From positions 1 through 43,479 of the IMG/VR virus record IMGVR_UViG_3300025131_000090: a DNA stretch of 43,479 bases. The stretch is one strand, 5' to 3'. This DNA is from a virus. The position numbers and the translations under genes were made by a program. Of this stretch, positions 1-6,811 are shown in pieces (position 1 is the stretch's first letter; every line of letters begins with the position of its first letter). The notes under the pieces were generated by a model. It was not told the DNA's origin. It saw nothing but the letters and a program-made list of their open reading frames with translations, and did not search any database.

Positions 1-27
1 AATCTTCTCAAATAAATCTTGTTTCAT
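1..27 (-). CDS. Start of a leftward gene, cut by the window edge
   Basis: Only the first nine codons are inside the window (MKQDLFEKI). The start is supported by an AAAGGAG ribosome binding site at about 34-40, seven bases from the ATG. The reading stays open to base 1, so the product cannot be named. It lies downstream of the 80-residue leftward gene and of a roughly 250-base leader with strong inverted repeats, so its expression may be controlled by RNA structure. Confidence 0.55.
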
Positions 28-50
28 TGTATTCTCCTTTAAGTTATGAA

Positions 51-120
51 GGGGAACAATGCTCACCACAAATATTACTCATACTATAGTGAGCACAATT
101 ATGATGGACGGTAGTTCCCC
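51..120 (-). promoter_or_regulatory. Nested inverted repeat in the leader of the leftward edge gene
   Basis: GGGGAAC at 51-57 pairs with GTTCCCC at 114-120, and inside it GCTCAC at 61-66 pairs with GTGAGC at 89-94. The outer arm ends only about 12 bases before the ribosome binding site of the gene starting at 27. If transcribed leftward, the fold would sit next to the translation start. It could be a translational operator, a processing site or a promoter-associated element. No function is proven by the sequence. Confidence 0.4.
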
Positions 121-270
121 CTCAATTAATATATTAGGGCTACACGGTCACTGGCGTTCCAACCTTTCGGTGAACTAGGCCAGATTACGTTATCTCAGCA
201 AATTGTTTTATGCTATCGCCCCAAATTCTAGAGCCGCTTTGGGTTACAAGGTAGCGGCAAACCTTGTTTG
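121..270 (-). ncRNA. Candidate structured RNA or leader between two leftward genes
   Basis: No convincing ORF lies here. Read leftward, 183-151 folds as a 12-bp interrupted hairpin: CTGGC, three unpaired bases, GTTC, ACC, loop GAAA (a GNRA tetraloop), GGT, two unpaired bases, GAAC, GCCAG. At 233-267 two overlapping stems compete: GCCGCT (233-238) with AGCGGC (253-258), and ACAAGGT (246-252) with ACCTTGT (261-267). The GNRA loop is GAAA only on the minus strand, which suggests a leftward RNA. I do not recognise the family. The resemblance to a thi box is partial and its core is missing. It could be a small RNA, a riboswitch-like leader or a processed 3' end. Confidence 0.4.
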
Positions 271-277
271 CAAATAA

Positions 278-520
278 TTATGCAGTAATACTACGCCATC
301 CTCTAAATGGGTCAACATAGTCAATATGAATCATGCTGACATCATCAACAGGAATCACATTATTATGCGGCCCAAGTACATGACCTAAGTCTTTCAAGGC
401 TTGCATATACCCTGAAATGTACTGAATAGCATACTCGAAAGTGCCTGACACTTCAAGTGTGTTTATCCCTTCTCGACATGTGTCATCGCCAAGACTTACT
501 TTAAAAACATGTTTATTCAT
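278..520 (-). CDS. Hypothetical protein, 80 aa
   Basis: A leftward gene with a good AAGGAG site (about 526-531) ahead of the ATG. The product is a small soluble acidic protein. Its N-terminal part looks beta-rich (HVFKVSLGDD), followed by a helix around residues 28-45 and an acidic C-terminal part ending in WRSITA. I recognise no family and see no membrane segment or metal motif. Its direction, opposite to the structural operon, and its small size fit an early or regulatory gene, but that is inference from position. Confidence 0.65.
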   Translation of the reverse strand: MNKHVFKVSLGDDTCREGINTLEVSGTFEYAIQYISGYMQALKDLGHVLGPHNNVIPVDDVSMIHIDYVDPFRGWRSITA

Positions 521-548
521 GCTGACTCCTTATTGGTTAATGATTAAA

Positions 549-599
549 AGTGGTTGGGTTCAATTATTTCAATATTTATACAGGCTCGCTGAACCCACT
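549..599 (-). promoter_or_regulatory. Inverted repeat upstream of the 80-aa leftward gene
   Basis: TGGGTTCA at 555-562 pairs perfectly with TGAACCCA at 590-597, and flanking AGT/ACT bases can extend it. The loop is 27 bases and AT-rich. It lies 30-80 bases upstream of the ATG at 520, where a promoter, operator or leader would be. The rest of 600-750 is very AT-rich and holds a direct repeat of TTGATAC (about 650-668), but no gene that I can support. Confidence 0.35.
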
Positions 600-755
600 A
601 GACGAGGCGACATAGAGAAGACACCTGTATTTAATGGTTAATGCCCAAGTTGATACAATACTTGATACTAATATGAATTAAATATATTCAATATTCATGC
701 GTATATACATATAATAACATAAATAAAGAAGATAAATAAAAAGAAAGAGGGTAAT

Positions 756-779
756 GGGGCTCGCTATCACCTGAGCCCC
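756..779 (-). terminator. Probable terminator after the 93-aa leftward gene
   Basis: GGGGCTC at 756-762 pairs with GAGCCCC at 773-779 around a 10-base loop. Leftward transcription would leave the 93-aa gene, form this 7-bp GC-rich hairpin, then enter a pyrimidine/T-rich tract (about 755-735). The T-run does not begin immediately after the stem, so efficiency is uncertain. Confidence 0.5.
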
Positions 780-794
780 GTCCATCATATCAAA

Positions 795-1076
795 TCATTT
801 AAGCGTCTTTAGTGCAAAAGCCACCTGATTCCACTTCTTCAAGTTGTATCTGTCACCAGCTATGTTAGCTTGAGTTTCGTACAACCTAGCTTGAGCTGCT
901 AATTCTCTAGCCTTGGTACGCTTTGCTGCCATAGACTTGCCTTCCAAAGAAATGATTGCGTTAGCCAGAAACATATCAGGCTCTTGCCCCATCACTTCAC
1001 CAAGCTTATCAGTGACTTGTTCGGTATCTTTTACATCATCCTCATGAATCTGTGTTACATTGACATCTATAGCCAT
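795..1076 (-). CDS. Hypothetical helical protein, 93 aa
   Basis: A leftward gene preceded by an AGGAG site about 11 bases from the ATG. The first third is acidic. Residues 35-93 are predicted by eye to be almost entirely helical, with an Ala/Lys/Arg-rich stretch (MAAKRTKARELAAQARLYE) and a Trp-containing basic end. It is followed by the hairpin at 756-779. No known family is recognised. It could be a small DNA-binding or host-modulating early protein, but nothing in the sequence proves that. Confidence 0.7.
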   Translation of the reverse strand: MAIDVNVTQIHEDDVKDTEQVTDKLGEVMGQEPDMFLANAIISLEGKSMAAKRTKARELAAQARLYETQANIAGDRYNLKKWNQVAFALKTLK

Positions 1077-1104
1077 GCTATTTTAATCTCCTGTTAGTTC
1101 AATA

Positions 1105-1110
1105 ATTATA
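1105..1110 (-). promoter_or_regulatory. Possible -10 box (TATAAT) for the leftward gene at 1076
   Basis: On the minus strand, TATAAT lies about 30 bases before the ATG of the 93-aa gene, leaving room for a short leader with the AGGAG site. I cannot find a convincing -35 box at 16-18 bases, so this is either a weak sigma-70-type promoter or chance in AT-rich DNA. Confidence 0.3.
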
Positions 1111-1154
1111 TCATTAACTAAATGAAAAATAACGAAAATTCTAATTTCGGAATC

Positions 1155-1168
1155 CCCCCGATAGGGGG
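1155..1168. promoter_or_regulatory. Perfect C5/G5 hairpin in the divergent intergenic region
   Basis: CCCCC (1155-1159), loop GATA, GGGGG (1164-1168). It lies between the leftward gene starting at 1076 and the rightward structural operon starting near 1287, where divergent control signals would be expected. It stands out in a region that is otherwise about 70 percent A and T. It may be an operator, a hairpin-type promoter element or a two-way terminator. Confidence 0.4.
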
Positions 1169-1286
1169 TACTATCAATAATAAGGCCACACATCAAAATA
1201 ACGCAATTTTTCTAGTAATTATAACTTGGGCAAGCTTGACAAATGTATTAGATTAAAGGGTGGTAGGGCAAGGGAAAATAAAAGGT

Positions 1287-1517
1287 ATGTATAAAAAAAT
1301 AGCTATGGCCGATTTAATAGAAGAACTAACAGACTTACCTATAAAGACTCAAGAGGCTGTGTTGAAAAACCTTTCAGAAGAGATGATTCCATTAGAGATA
1401 GATGGAGATGTGTTTATGATACATAGAGATGTCAGTTCATTAATTGATAATCTTGTATTGCAGATAAGTGATTTAAAAATCCAAGAAAAACTAAATGCCA
1501 GAAAAAAGAACAATTAA
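1287..1517 (+). CDS. Hypothetical small protein, first gene of the structural operon
   Basis: A 76-residue product if read from the ATG at 1287, which has AAAAGG just upstream; an in-frame GTG at 1260 would add nine residues. The protein is acidic and helical, with a middle beta segment (LEIDGDVFMIHRDV, about residues 36-49) and a basic tail ending KARKKNN-like. It overlaps the small-terminase gene by 23 bases, so the two are probably translationally coupled. I recognise no family. Its place ahead of the terminase fits a packaging accessory or regulator. Confidence 0.6.
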   Translation: MYKKIAMADLIEELTDLPIKTQEAVLKNLSEEMIPLEIDGDVFMIHRDVSSLIDNLVLQISDLKIQEKLNARKKNN

Positions 1518-2283
1518 AGGTGTAGAGCATTTCGTCTATGAAGATATAGATGAATTTAGAGAAGAGTACCCAAATACAGTAGTTCATCCAGATTGGAGGA
1601 ATGCAAATGAAGGGGATTGGGTGTATTCTGATGATGACAGAATAGTACAACTAATAAAAGTATCGAATAGTGTACAACATCATTCAGATAGGAAGAATTA
1701 TAAATTCGCAAAAGGGTGGGTAAGGACTATAGTTGGTAGTTTCTTAAATCGCCCTAATGTTAAAATGGATACAGACTTTGATAATCATCCAAATAGATAT
1801 ACATTCTCCACTAAAATAAAGAACACTTCTAATCGTGTTTACAAAAGAAAAGAAGTGACTAATAAAGAAAAGGAATTTGCTACTAATATTGTTGTAGGTT
1901 TAGGTGCAATAGATGCTTATAAGACTGCATACAATGAAATGTCTAATCAAAAAGCTAGGAAAAAGGCAACAATACTACTAAAACAGGAGAGAGTAATGAA
2001 GGAAATAGAGAAATCGGTGCTTGATGTAGCTAAGGGTATGGGTGTAGACCATGAATATGTCCTTAGTAAATTAAAAAATCTTGCAGATTTTAGTGAAGAC
2101 GATAATATTATTTTACAATCTATTAAAGAGTTAGGAAAGATTGTCGGTACTTCAGGCAATACAATAAAACAAAAAGAGACAGGCCTTCTTGGAGTATTTC
2201 AAGGATTCACTTCTGATGAGATAGAAGGAGCTACAAGAGAACAAAAGAAATTAAGCGGAGAGATTTCTAATGAGATGCCCTAA
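1495..2283 (+). CDS. terS: Terminase small subunit
   Basis: A 262-residue protein that should recognise viral DNA and start packaging with the large terminase. Residues about 120-205 show the Terminase_2 / small-subunit pattern: TNKEKEFATNIVVGLGAIDA, then YKTAYN, an Ala/Lys helix ending in a LLKQERVMKEIEK-type segment, and a later helical part (VLSKLKNLADF, SIKELGKIVGT). In this family the N-terminal helix-turn-helix starts close to the protein start. Here about 115 extra residues precede it, and their function is unknown. The ATG at 1495 overlaps the previous gene, and the end overlaps the phosphoesterase gene by 14 bases. The location just upstream of the large terminase supports the call. 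Confidence 0.8.
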   Translation: MPEKRTIKGVEHFVYEDIDEFREEYPNTVVHPDWRNANEGDWVYSDDDRIVQLIKVSNSVQHHSDRKNYKFAKGWVRTIVGSFLNRPNVKMDTDFDNHPNRYTFSTKIKNTSNRVYKRKEVTNKEKEFATNIVVGLGAIDAYKTAYNEMSNQKARKKATILLKQERVMKEIEKSVLDVAKGMGVDHEYVLSKLKNLADFSEDDNIILQSIKELGKIVGTSGNTIKQKETGLLGVFQGFTSDEIEGATREQKKLSGEISNEMP

Positions 2284-3157
2284 ATGTAATTCATTGAAGA
2301 CGAAGAAAAATGGCACTAAGATTTTAGTAACTGGTAATAGAACACAGGAGTTTAGATGTCTTAGTTGTAGCAGGTATTTTTCTATACAGATTGATGTTAA
2401 TGTTTTACAAGAATTAAAATATGTTGAACCGGGTGATATATTAGAAGTAAATGGAGGAAAAGAGTTAAGAATACATGGTCTTACTGATGTACATGTGGGA
2501 GCAGTGGAGCATGATTTTAAAAAGTTTGAAGAAGCTATTGGGATTATAGAAAAAGATGACGATGCTAAATGGTTTGGTAATGGTGATTTATTAGAGTTAA
2601 TCCCTCCTCATTACAAAATTAATCAAAGAGGTCAGGATATACCACCAGAAGAACAATACTTAGAATTTGTAAGACTGGTAGAACCAATAAAAGATAAATG
2701 CTTGTTTATTAGAGGTGGTAACCATGATTACTTACGTTCTTTTAATATTCTAGACTTCGATGTTTGTAAAGTATTAGCAAAAGAGTTAGGAGTCCCATAC
2801 TATAGGATGCCCGGTTATACAAGAATAACTGTAGGGGGTGTTTCATATAACCTTGTTTCTGGTCATGGTAAGTCTGGTGGAAAGAATGGTGATTTAGAAT
2901 TAGATAAGATGGCTGCTGTTTATAGTCAGGGAGATGTATTCTTCTTAGGACATAATCATCAACTATATGTAAAACCTATGGATAGTTTAATTATAGGAGA
3001 TGATAATACAGAAGAGATGAAAAGAAGATGGTATATAAGAGGTGGTTCATTTCTTAGATACGCTGATTACGCCAGATATTCTTTCTTCCCTATTATAAGA
3101 ACTGGTTGGACTACTATAGAATTTAAAAAAGAAGGTATCCACTGTTGGGAAAATTAA
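2270..3157 (+). CDS. Calcineurin-like metallophosphoesterase with N-terminal zinc ribbon
   Basis: A 295-residue protein. Residues 1-40 form a zinc ribbon (CPKC at 3-6, CLSC at 30-33), like those of IS1-type transposases and other nucleic-acid binders. The rest carries the full metallophosphoesterase set: DVH at 73-75, GNGD at 103-106, GNHD at 150-153, His199 in SGHG, and GHNH at 227-230. All metal ligands are present, so it should be an active two-metal phosphoesterase or nuclease. The substrate is unknown; the zinc ribbon suggests nucleic acid. It lies between the terminase subunit genes, overlapping terS by 14 bases and the next gene by one base (TAATG), so a role in DNA processing during packaging is plausible but inferred. 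Confidence 0.88.
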   Translation: MRCPKCNSLKTKKNGTKILVTGNRTQEFRCLSCSRYFSIQIDVNVLQELKYVEPGDILEVNGGKELRIHGLTDVHVGAVEHDFKKFEEAIGIIEKDDDAKWFGNGDLLELIPPHYKINQRGQDIPPEEQYLEFVRLVEPIKDKCLFIRGGNHDYLRSFNILDFDVCKVLAKELGVPYYRMPGYTRITVGGVSYNLVSGHGKSGGKNGDLELDKMAAVYSQGDVFFLGHNHQLYVKPMDSLIIGDDNTEEMKRRWYIRGGSFLRYADYARYSFFPIIRTGWTTIEFKKEGIHCWEN

Positions 3158-3348
3158 TGAAGAAAAAAAAGACATATAGTAAGCATGATTTAAGAAGGTC
3201 AATAGAAGAAATATCTATGACTACCCAATTTATAATCCAGAGATTAAGAACATTAGAAACATTATTCAATGATTATATTGAAATGGAAGATAATGAAGAT
3301 AAATTTAAAGAGTTTTTAGACAATAAATATAAACAAGACAATGAGTAA
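3157..3348 (+). CDS. Small helical protein upstream of the terminase
   Basis: A 63-residue product. The ATG at 3157 overlaps the preceding TAA (TAATG), which I prefer to an in-frame TTG twelve bases earlier. It has a Lys-rich N-terminus (MKKKKTYSK), then one long helix (residues about 10-45) with coiled-coil character containing QRLRTLETLFNDYIEM, then an acidic/Lys tail. Similar short proteins of the form RLxxLExLFxDYIE occur near phage terminases; their function is unknown. It overlaps the SET gene by 8 bases. Confidence 0.65.
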   Translation: MKKKKTYSKHDLRRSIEEISMTTQFIIQRLRTLETLFNDYIEMEDNEDKFKEFLDNKYKQDNE

Positions 3349-3781
3349 TATAGACACAAACGGGAAAAGACTAAACCTCTTCCCAATGAAAAAGAAAAAG
3401 AAAAAAGTATCAAGTAATCGGGCTTTTGATATGATGAATAAAGTAAAATCTGATTCTGATATAGATATATCAAGAAGTTTTCGTTTTGGAGATTCAGATA
3501 TACATGGAATAGGTGCATTTGCGTCGAGAGATATAGATTCAAAAGAAATGATTGGTAATGCTTTTTATCCTAAAGATAAGAAAATAATTCAAACAGAACT
3601 TGGAGCTAGGGTAAATCATCAGTTTAATAAAAATTCAATTTTAAAAAAAGAGGATGAATCTTATAACTTATATTCTACAAGAAGTATTAAAAAAGGTTCC
3701 GAAATAACAGCAAATTATAAAGAAACCCCTGATTTTATAAATAAAAATACAGATGGGTTTAAAGAAAAAAGTGAATATTAA
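3341..3781 (+). CDS. SET-domain protein (putative protein lysine methyltransferase)
   Basis: A 146-residue protein. After a Lys-rich stretch (residues 16-22) a compact SET fold follows: GIGAFASRDI around 56-65 (SAM-binding GxG), a long inner segment, VNHQFNKNS at 91-99 (the NHxxxxN motif) and GSEITANY at 119-126, which matches the E-I-T-x-x-Y end of SET domains with its catalytic Tyr. SET enzymes transfer methyl groups from SAM to lysine side chains; the target here is unknown. No pre-SET cysteine cluster is present, as in other small bacterial and viral SET proteins. The gene overlaps the large terminase gene by 29 bases. Lys-rich viral proteins encoded nearby (5355, 24982) are possible targets, which is speculation. 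Confidence 0.75.
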   Translation: MSNIDTNGKRLNLFPMKKKKKKVSSNRAFDMMNKVKSDSDIDISRSFRFGDSDIHGIGAFASRDIDSKEMIGNAFYPKDKKIIQTELGARVNHQFNKNSILKKEDESYNLYSTRSIKKGSEITANYKETPDFINKNTDGFKEKSEY

Positions 3782-5336
3782 TTCTCAGGATGTATCAAAA
3801 GCTGAAGAAGCCCTACGATTAGCTAGTAAAGACCTTATATCATTTGGTAAACTATTCCTTCCAGATGATTTCATGCGCAGTGAGACTCCTTTCTTTCATT
3901 ATGAAGTAGCCGATGCTATTGATAATCTAAATGTAAAACAAACTGCTATTATTATACCTCGTGGTCATGGCAAAACCGTACTTACAAAAGCATCAATCAT
4001 TAAAGACTTTGTATTTGCAACAAAAGAAAATTTCTTATTTTATGCTTGGGTTTCTGCTACGCAAAAGCTTAGTGTTGGGAATATGGATTATATCAAACAT
4101 CATTTAGAATACAATGATAAGATAAAATATTATTTTGGCCCTATGAGAGGTAGGAAATGGACAGAAGAAGACATAGAACTAACAAATGGGTGTAAACTTA
4201 TTAGTAAAAGTAATGTCGCAGGAATCAGAGGGGGAGCAAAACTTCACAAAAGATACGACCTCATTGTCCTTGATGACTTCGAACACGAAGCAAACACAAT
4301 CACGAAAGACGCTAGGGATAAGAACGCTAATTTGGTTACCGCTGTTGTGTATCCCGCTATTGAGCCTCATACTGGTAGGTTGCGTGTTAATGGTACTCCC
4401 GTACATTATGACTCTTTCATTAACAATCTTATTACTAATTACTCAAAGGCTAAAAAAGATAATAAAAAGTTTTCATGGAAAGTTATTACTTATAAAGCAT
4501 TACTGGATGAAAATACACCATTATGGGAATCATTTTTTCCATTAAAGAAAATACAAGAAAAGAAAAGATTCTACGCAGATTCAGGACAACCTCAGAAGTT
4601 TTACCAAGAATACATGATGGAGGTTATGAGTGAAGAAGATGCAATATGGAGAAGAGAGCATATCAGATACTGGGAAGGTTACTTCAAAAATGAAGATGGC
4701 ATTAATTACATTGTTAAAGATAATGATGATATTCCTGTCAATACATTCATTGGTTGCGACCCTGCAACAGATATAGATACTAAGCATAGTGATTTCTCAG
4801 TAATAATGGTTATTGCTATTGATACTAATAATGAATTATATGTATTAGAATATGAGAGACATCGAAGTATCCCCACTATTGGTTCTAAGAATCCAGAGAC
4901 TGGTGAAATACTTGGTAAGAAAGGAGTTGTGGATATAATCCTAGAATTGCATCAGAAATATAACTGTATGTCATCTACTGTAGAAGACGTTGCTATGAAT
5001 AGAAGTATCTTTCAGGCCCTAAATGATGAGCGAAGAAGGATAAATAAGTACGATATCGCAGTAATTCCTGAGAAACCGGGCGGACAACAAAAGAGAAATC
5101 GCATTTATTCGGGACTTGCGGCCCGTTTTAGTACAGGAACGGTACATTTAAGGAAAAATATGTTTGATTTAATCAACGAAATCCTTACTTTTGGCCCCAA
5201 AATGAGCCACGATGACACAATAGAGAGCCTTTATTACTCACAAGTGCACGCTTTTCCGCCAAATATGAAAAAAGATGAAAAGAAAAGAAGTTGGTTCAAA
5301 CCTAAAAGAAAGGCAAAAAGTTGGTTAGTAGCTTAA
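3753..5336 (+). CDS. terL: Terminase large subunit
   Basis: A 527-residue packaging motor. The ATPase half has Walker A PRGHGKT (69-75), Walker B YDLIVLDDFE (168-177) and coupling motif NGTP (213-216). The nuclease half has the RNase H-like acidic residues: D336 in FIGCDPATD, E411/D412 in TVEDVAMN, and D487/D488 in SHDDTIESL. All key residues are intact and the length is usual. It pumps DNA through the portal and cuts concatemers. The ATG at 3753 overlaps the SET gene by 29 bases in another frame; homologous start sites would be needed to confirm it. The basic tail (KKRSWFKPKRKAKSW) is likely functional in DNA contact. Confidence 0.95.
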   Translation: MGLKKKVNINSQDVSKAEEALRLASKDLISFGKLFLPDDFMRSETPFFHYEVADAIDNLNVKQTAIIIPRGHGKTVLTKASIIKDFVFATKENFLFYAWVSATQKLSVGNMDYIKHHLEYNDKIKYYFGPMRGRKWTEEDIELTNGCKLISKSNVAGIRGGAKLHKRYDLIVLDDFEHEANTITKDARDKNANLVTAVVYPAIEPHTGRLRVNGTPVHYDSFINNLITNYSKAKKDNKKFSWKVITYKALLDENTPLWESFFPLKKIQEKKRFYADSGQPQKFYQEYMMEVMSEEDAIWRREHIRYWEGYFKNEDGINYIVKDNDDIPVNTFIGCDPATDIDTKHSDFSVIMVIAIDTNNELYVLEYERHRSIPTIGSKNPETGEILGKKGVVDIILELHQKYNCMSSTVEDVAMNRSIFQALNDERRRINKYDIAVIPEKPGGQQKRNRIYSGLAARFSTGTVHLRKNMFDLINEILTFGPKMSHDDTIESLYYSQVHAFPPNMKKDEKKRSWFKPKRKAKSWLVA

Positions 5337-5354
5337 ACAAAAGAGGATATTAAA

Positions 5355-5768
5355 ATGGCATTATTAAAAAAACTAAAAGAAAGAAGGTCTAAAAGAAAAT
5401 CTGCTGGTAAATGGGTAGCTGGGGAAATGCTTACTAAGGCAGGTAGAAAAAGAAAAAATATTAGAAAAAATGTTAAAAAAATTAACAAAATGGTTGTTTC
5501 TAGGGAAAAGAAAAAACCCGGTTCAGGTCAATCTATGGTTGATATTTCTAAAGTTAAAGACCCTTCTAAAATGTCTCCAACTGGAAAAATCAAAAAGAAA
5601 GGTTTAAAGTCTGTTGTAATGACTGAAGGTGGGGCTTACGCTAAGTATGAAAAAGGTTCAAAGCCAGCTCAAAGTTTTAGAAAAACATTTGCTTCTAAAT
5701 GTAAAGGTAAGTCAGGCGGTGACTCATTCACTTGGCAAGGTCGTAAATATTCTTGCGCTAGAAAGTAG
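5355..5768 (+). CDS. Highly basic protein with C-terminal F-W-x-G-x-x-Y motif
   Basis: A 137-residue protein preceded by an AGAGGA site. It is extremely Lys/Arg-rich, especially residues 4-55. It ends with a short conserved-looking module: AQSFRKTFASKCKGK, then DSFTWQGRKYSCARK. Comparable basic tails of the form FxxAFxxARKxGxxxFxWxGKxY occur in small virion-associated proteins of marine phages. The charge suggests binding to DNA, to acidic virion proteins or to cell envelopes. It may be a minor virion protein, possibly affecting DNA condensation. No enzyme motif is seen. Confidence 0.65.
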   Translation: MALLKKLKERRSKRKSAGKWVAGEMLTKAGRKRKNIRKNVKKINKMVVSREKKKPGSGQSMVDISKVKDPSKMSPTGKIKKKGLKSVVMTEGGAYAKYEKGSKPAQSFRKTFASKCKGKSGGDSFTWQGRKYSCARK

Positions 5769-5770
5769 TA

Positions 5771-6151
5771 ATGCCTAGATTCGGTAGAAGAAGTAAAGAA
5801 CGTCTTAAAGGCGTTAATGTAAAACTTGTCAATGTACTAAACGAATTAATTAAAATAATGGATGTTACCATTATTGAAGGACTTCGGAGTAAGGAGCGGC
5901 AAGAGCTATTGTTAGCACAGGGGAAAACTAAAACTAGATATTCCAAACACATAGAAGGAAAAGCTGTTGACCTCGCTCCTTACCCGATAGATTGGGAAGA
6001 TAGAGAACGATTTCATTATATGGGTGGTATGATTCGTGGTATAGGAAAACAAATGAATGTTAATATCCGCTGGGGTGGCGACTGGGACTCTGATGGAGAG
6101 ATAGCAGATAATAACTTCGATGATTTAGTTCATGTAGAAATAAAAGAATAA
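5771..6151 (+). CDS. M15-family peptidase, probable endolysin
   Basis: A 126-residue protein that matches the short L-alanyl-D-glutamate / D-Ala-D-Ala endopeptidase type used by phages such as T5. It has EGLRSKERQELL (36-47), the zinc motif SKHIEGKAVD with H60 and D67, and HVEI with catalytic E123 and third zinc ligand H121. The WGGDWDSDG segment (101-109) is also typical of the family. It has no signal peptide or TM segment, so a holin would be needed for access to peptidoglycan. It starts two bases after the basic protein gene. An endolysin inside the head module rather than beside holins is notable; candidate holins lie at 23479-24390. Confidence 0.9.
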   Translation: MPRFGRRSKERLKGVNVKLVNVLNELIKIMDVTIIEGLRSKERQELLLAQGKTKTRYSKHIEGKAVDLAPYPIDWEDRERFHYMGGMIRGIGKQMNVNIRWGGDWDSDGEIADNNFDDLVHVEIKE

Positions 6152-6152
6152 T

Positions 6153-6809
6153 ATGCCTATTGAAGATAAATTAGTATCAGGTTGGAAAAATGAAGAAAGA
6201 AGGTCTTTGATGGATATTTTTACTGGCGGTAAATATAAAACTTCATCGGATGTTCCTCCGTTATCTACTACTGGTAAAGTAACTCCACAGAATTTAGAGT
6301 GGATATATAAAAGATTCTTTCCAGATGAAAGACCAGATTTTAGAGGAGGCCCGGGGGCGGCTCTTGAAGCAGTGTCTCCTGCTGGGATAGTTAGAAAAGC
6401 TAATACTGCAAGTAAAATGTTTACTGGTTGGGCTGATAATTTAACATCTTATATAGATACACTTAGTAAAAAGAAGGGTAAAAAATTAAAAGGAGTTCTG
6501 AAGAGAGCCTTTGGTGACTTATATGGGGTAATTGATAGCGGAGATATAAATCAGGTTCAGCAATCACTTTTAAAAATAAACAAAGATAATGATTTACATA
6601 AGTTTGTACAAGTCCCTGAAATTACTACTGAAGGTATAGCGGGAGGGGCCGCAAGACAAGCTAAGAAAGTAAGAGGAGCTCCTCTTCAACAACAAAAAAG
6701 AACAGTTGAATCTCCAAAAAGAATTGAACAAAGGCAATCTTCTAAAAAAGCTAAAAAAGAAGCAAAAGCTGGAGGGGAACCAAGAAAGAGATTAGTAAGG
6801 GAATATTAA
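6153..6809 (+). CDS. Hypothetical protein with basic tail, 218 aa
   Basis: Begins one base after the endolysin stop. The N-terminal half is of mixed composition, with WKNEERRSLMDIFTGGKY and IYKRFFPDERPDF segments. The middle (about 85-150) is helical. The last 50 residues are strongly basic and low-complexity (QQQKRTVESPKRIEQRQSS). No family is recognised. It sits between the endolysin and the portal, in a stretch of three genes with basic tails, so it may be a minor virion protein packed with the DNA or bound at the portal. Confidence 0.65.
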   Translation: MPIEDKLVSGWKNEERRSLMDIFTGGKYKTSSDVPPLSTTGKVTPQNLEWIYKRFFPDERPDFRGGPGAALEAVSPAGIVRKANTASKMFTGWADNLTSYIDTLSKKKGKKLKGVLKRAFGDLYGVIDSGDINQVQQSLLKINKDNDLHKFVQVPEITTEGIAGGAARQAKKVRGAPLQQQKRTVESPKRIEQRQSSKKAKKEAKAGGEPRKRLVREY

Positions 6810-6811
6810 TA

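Noticed and set aside
77-94. T7-promoter-like ACTATAGTGAG
   Set aside because: Only part of the T7 consensus, on one strand, and explained by the local inverted repeat GCTCAC/GTGAGC; no T7-like polymerase is seen in this window.
151-200. thi-box (TPP riboswitch) similarity: CTGAGA and CTGG...GCCAG on the minus strand
   Set aside because: The ACCC and CCTGAT core elements and their order are missing; the resemblance is limited to short common stems.
441-641. Rightward ORF over the leftward 80-aa gene
   Set aside because: Shadow of the minus-strand gene, with no ribosome binding site and poor composition.
1236-1241. TTGACA as a -35 box for the structural operon
   Set aside because: No TATAAT-like box at 16-18 bases downstream; the operon may be read by another polymerase or promoter outside this position.
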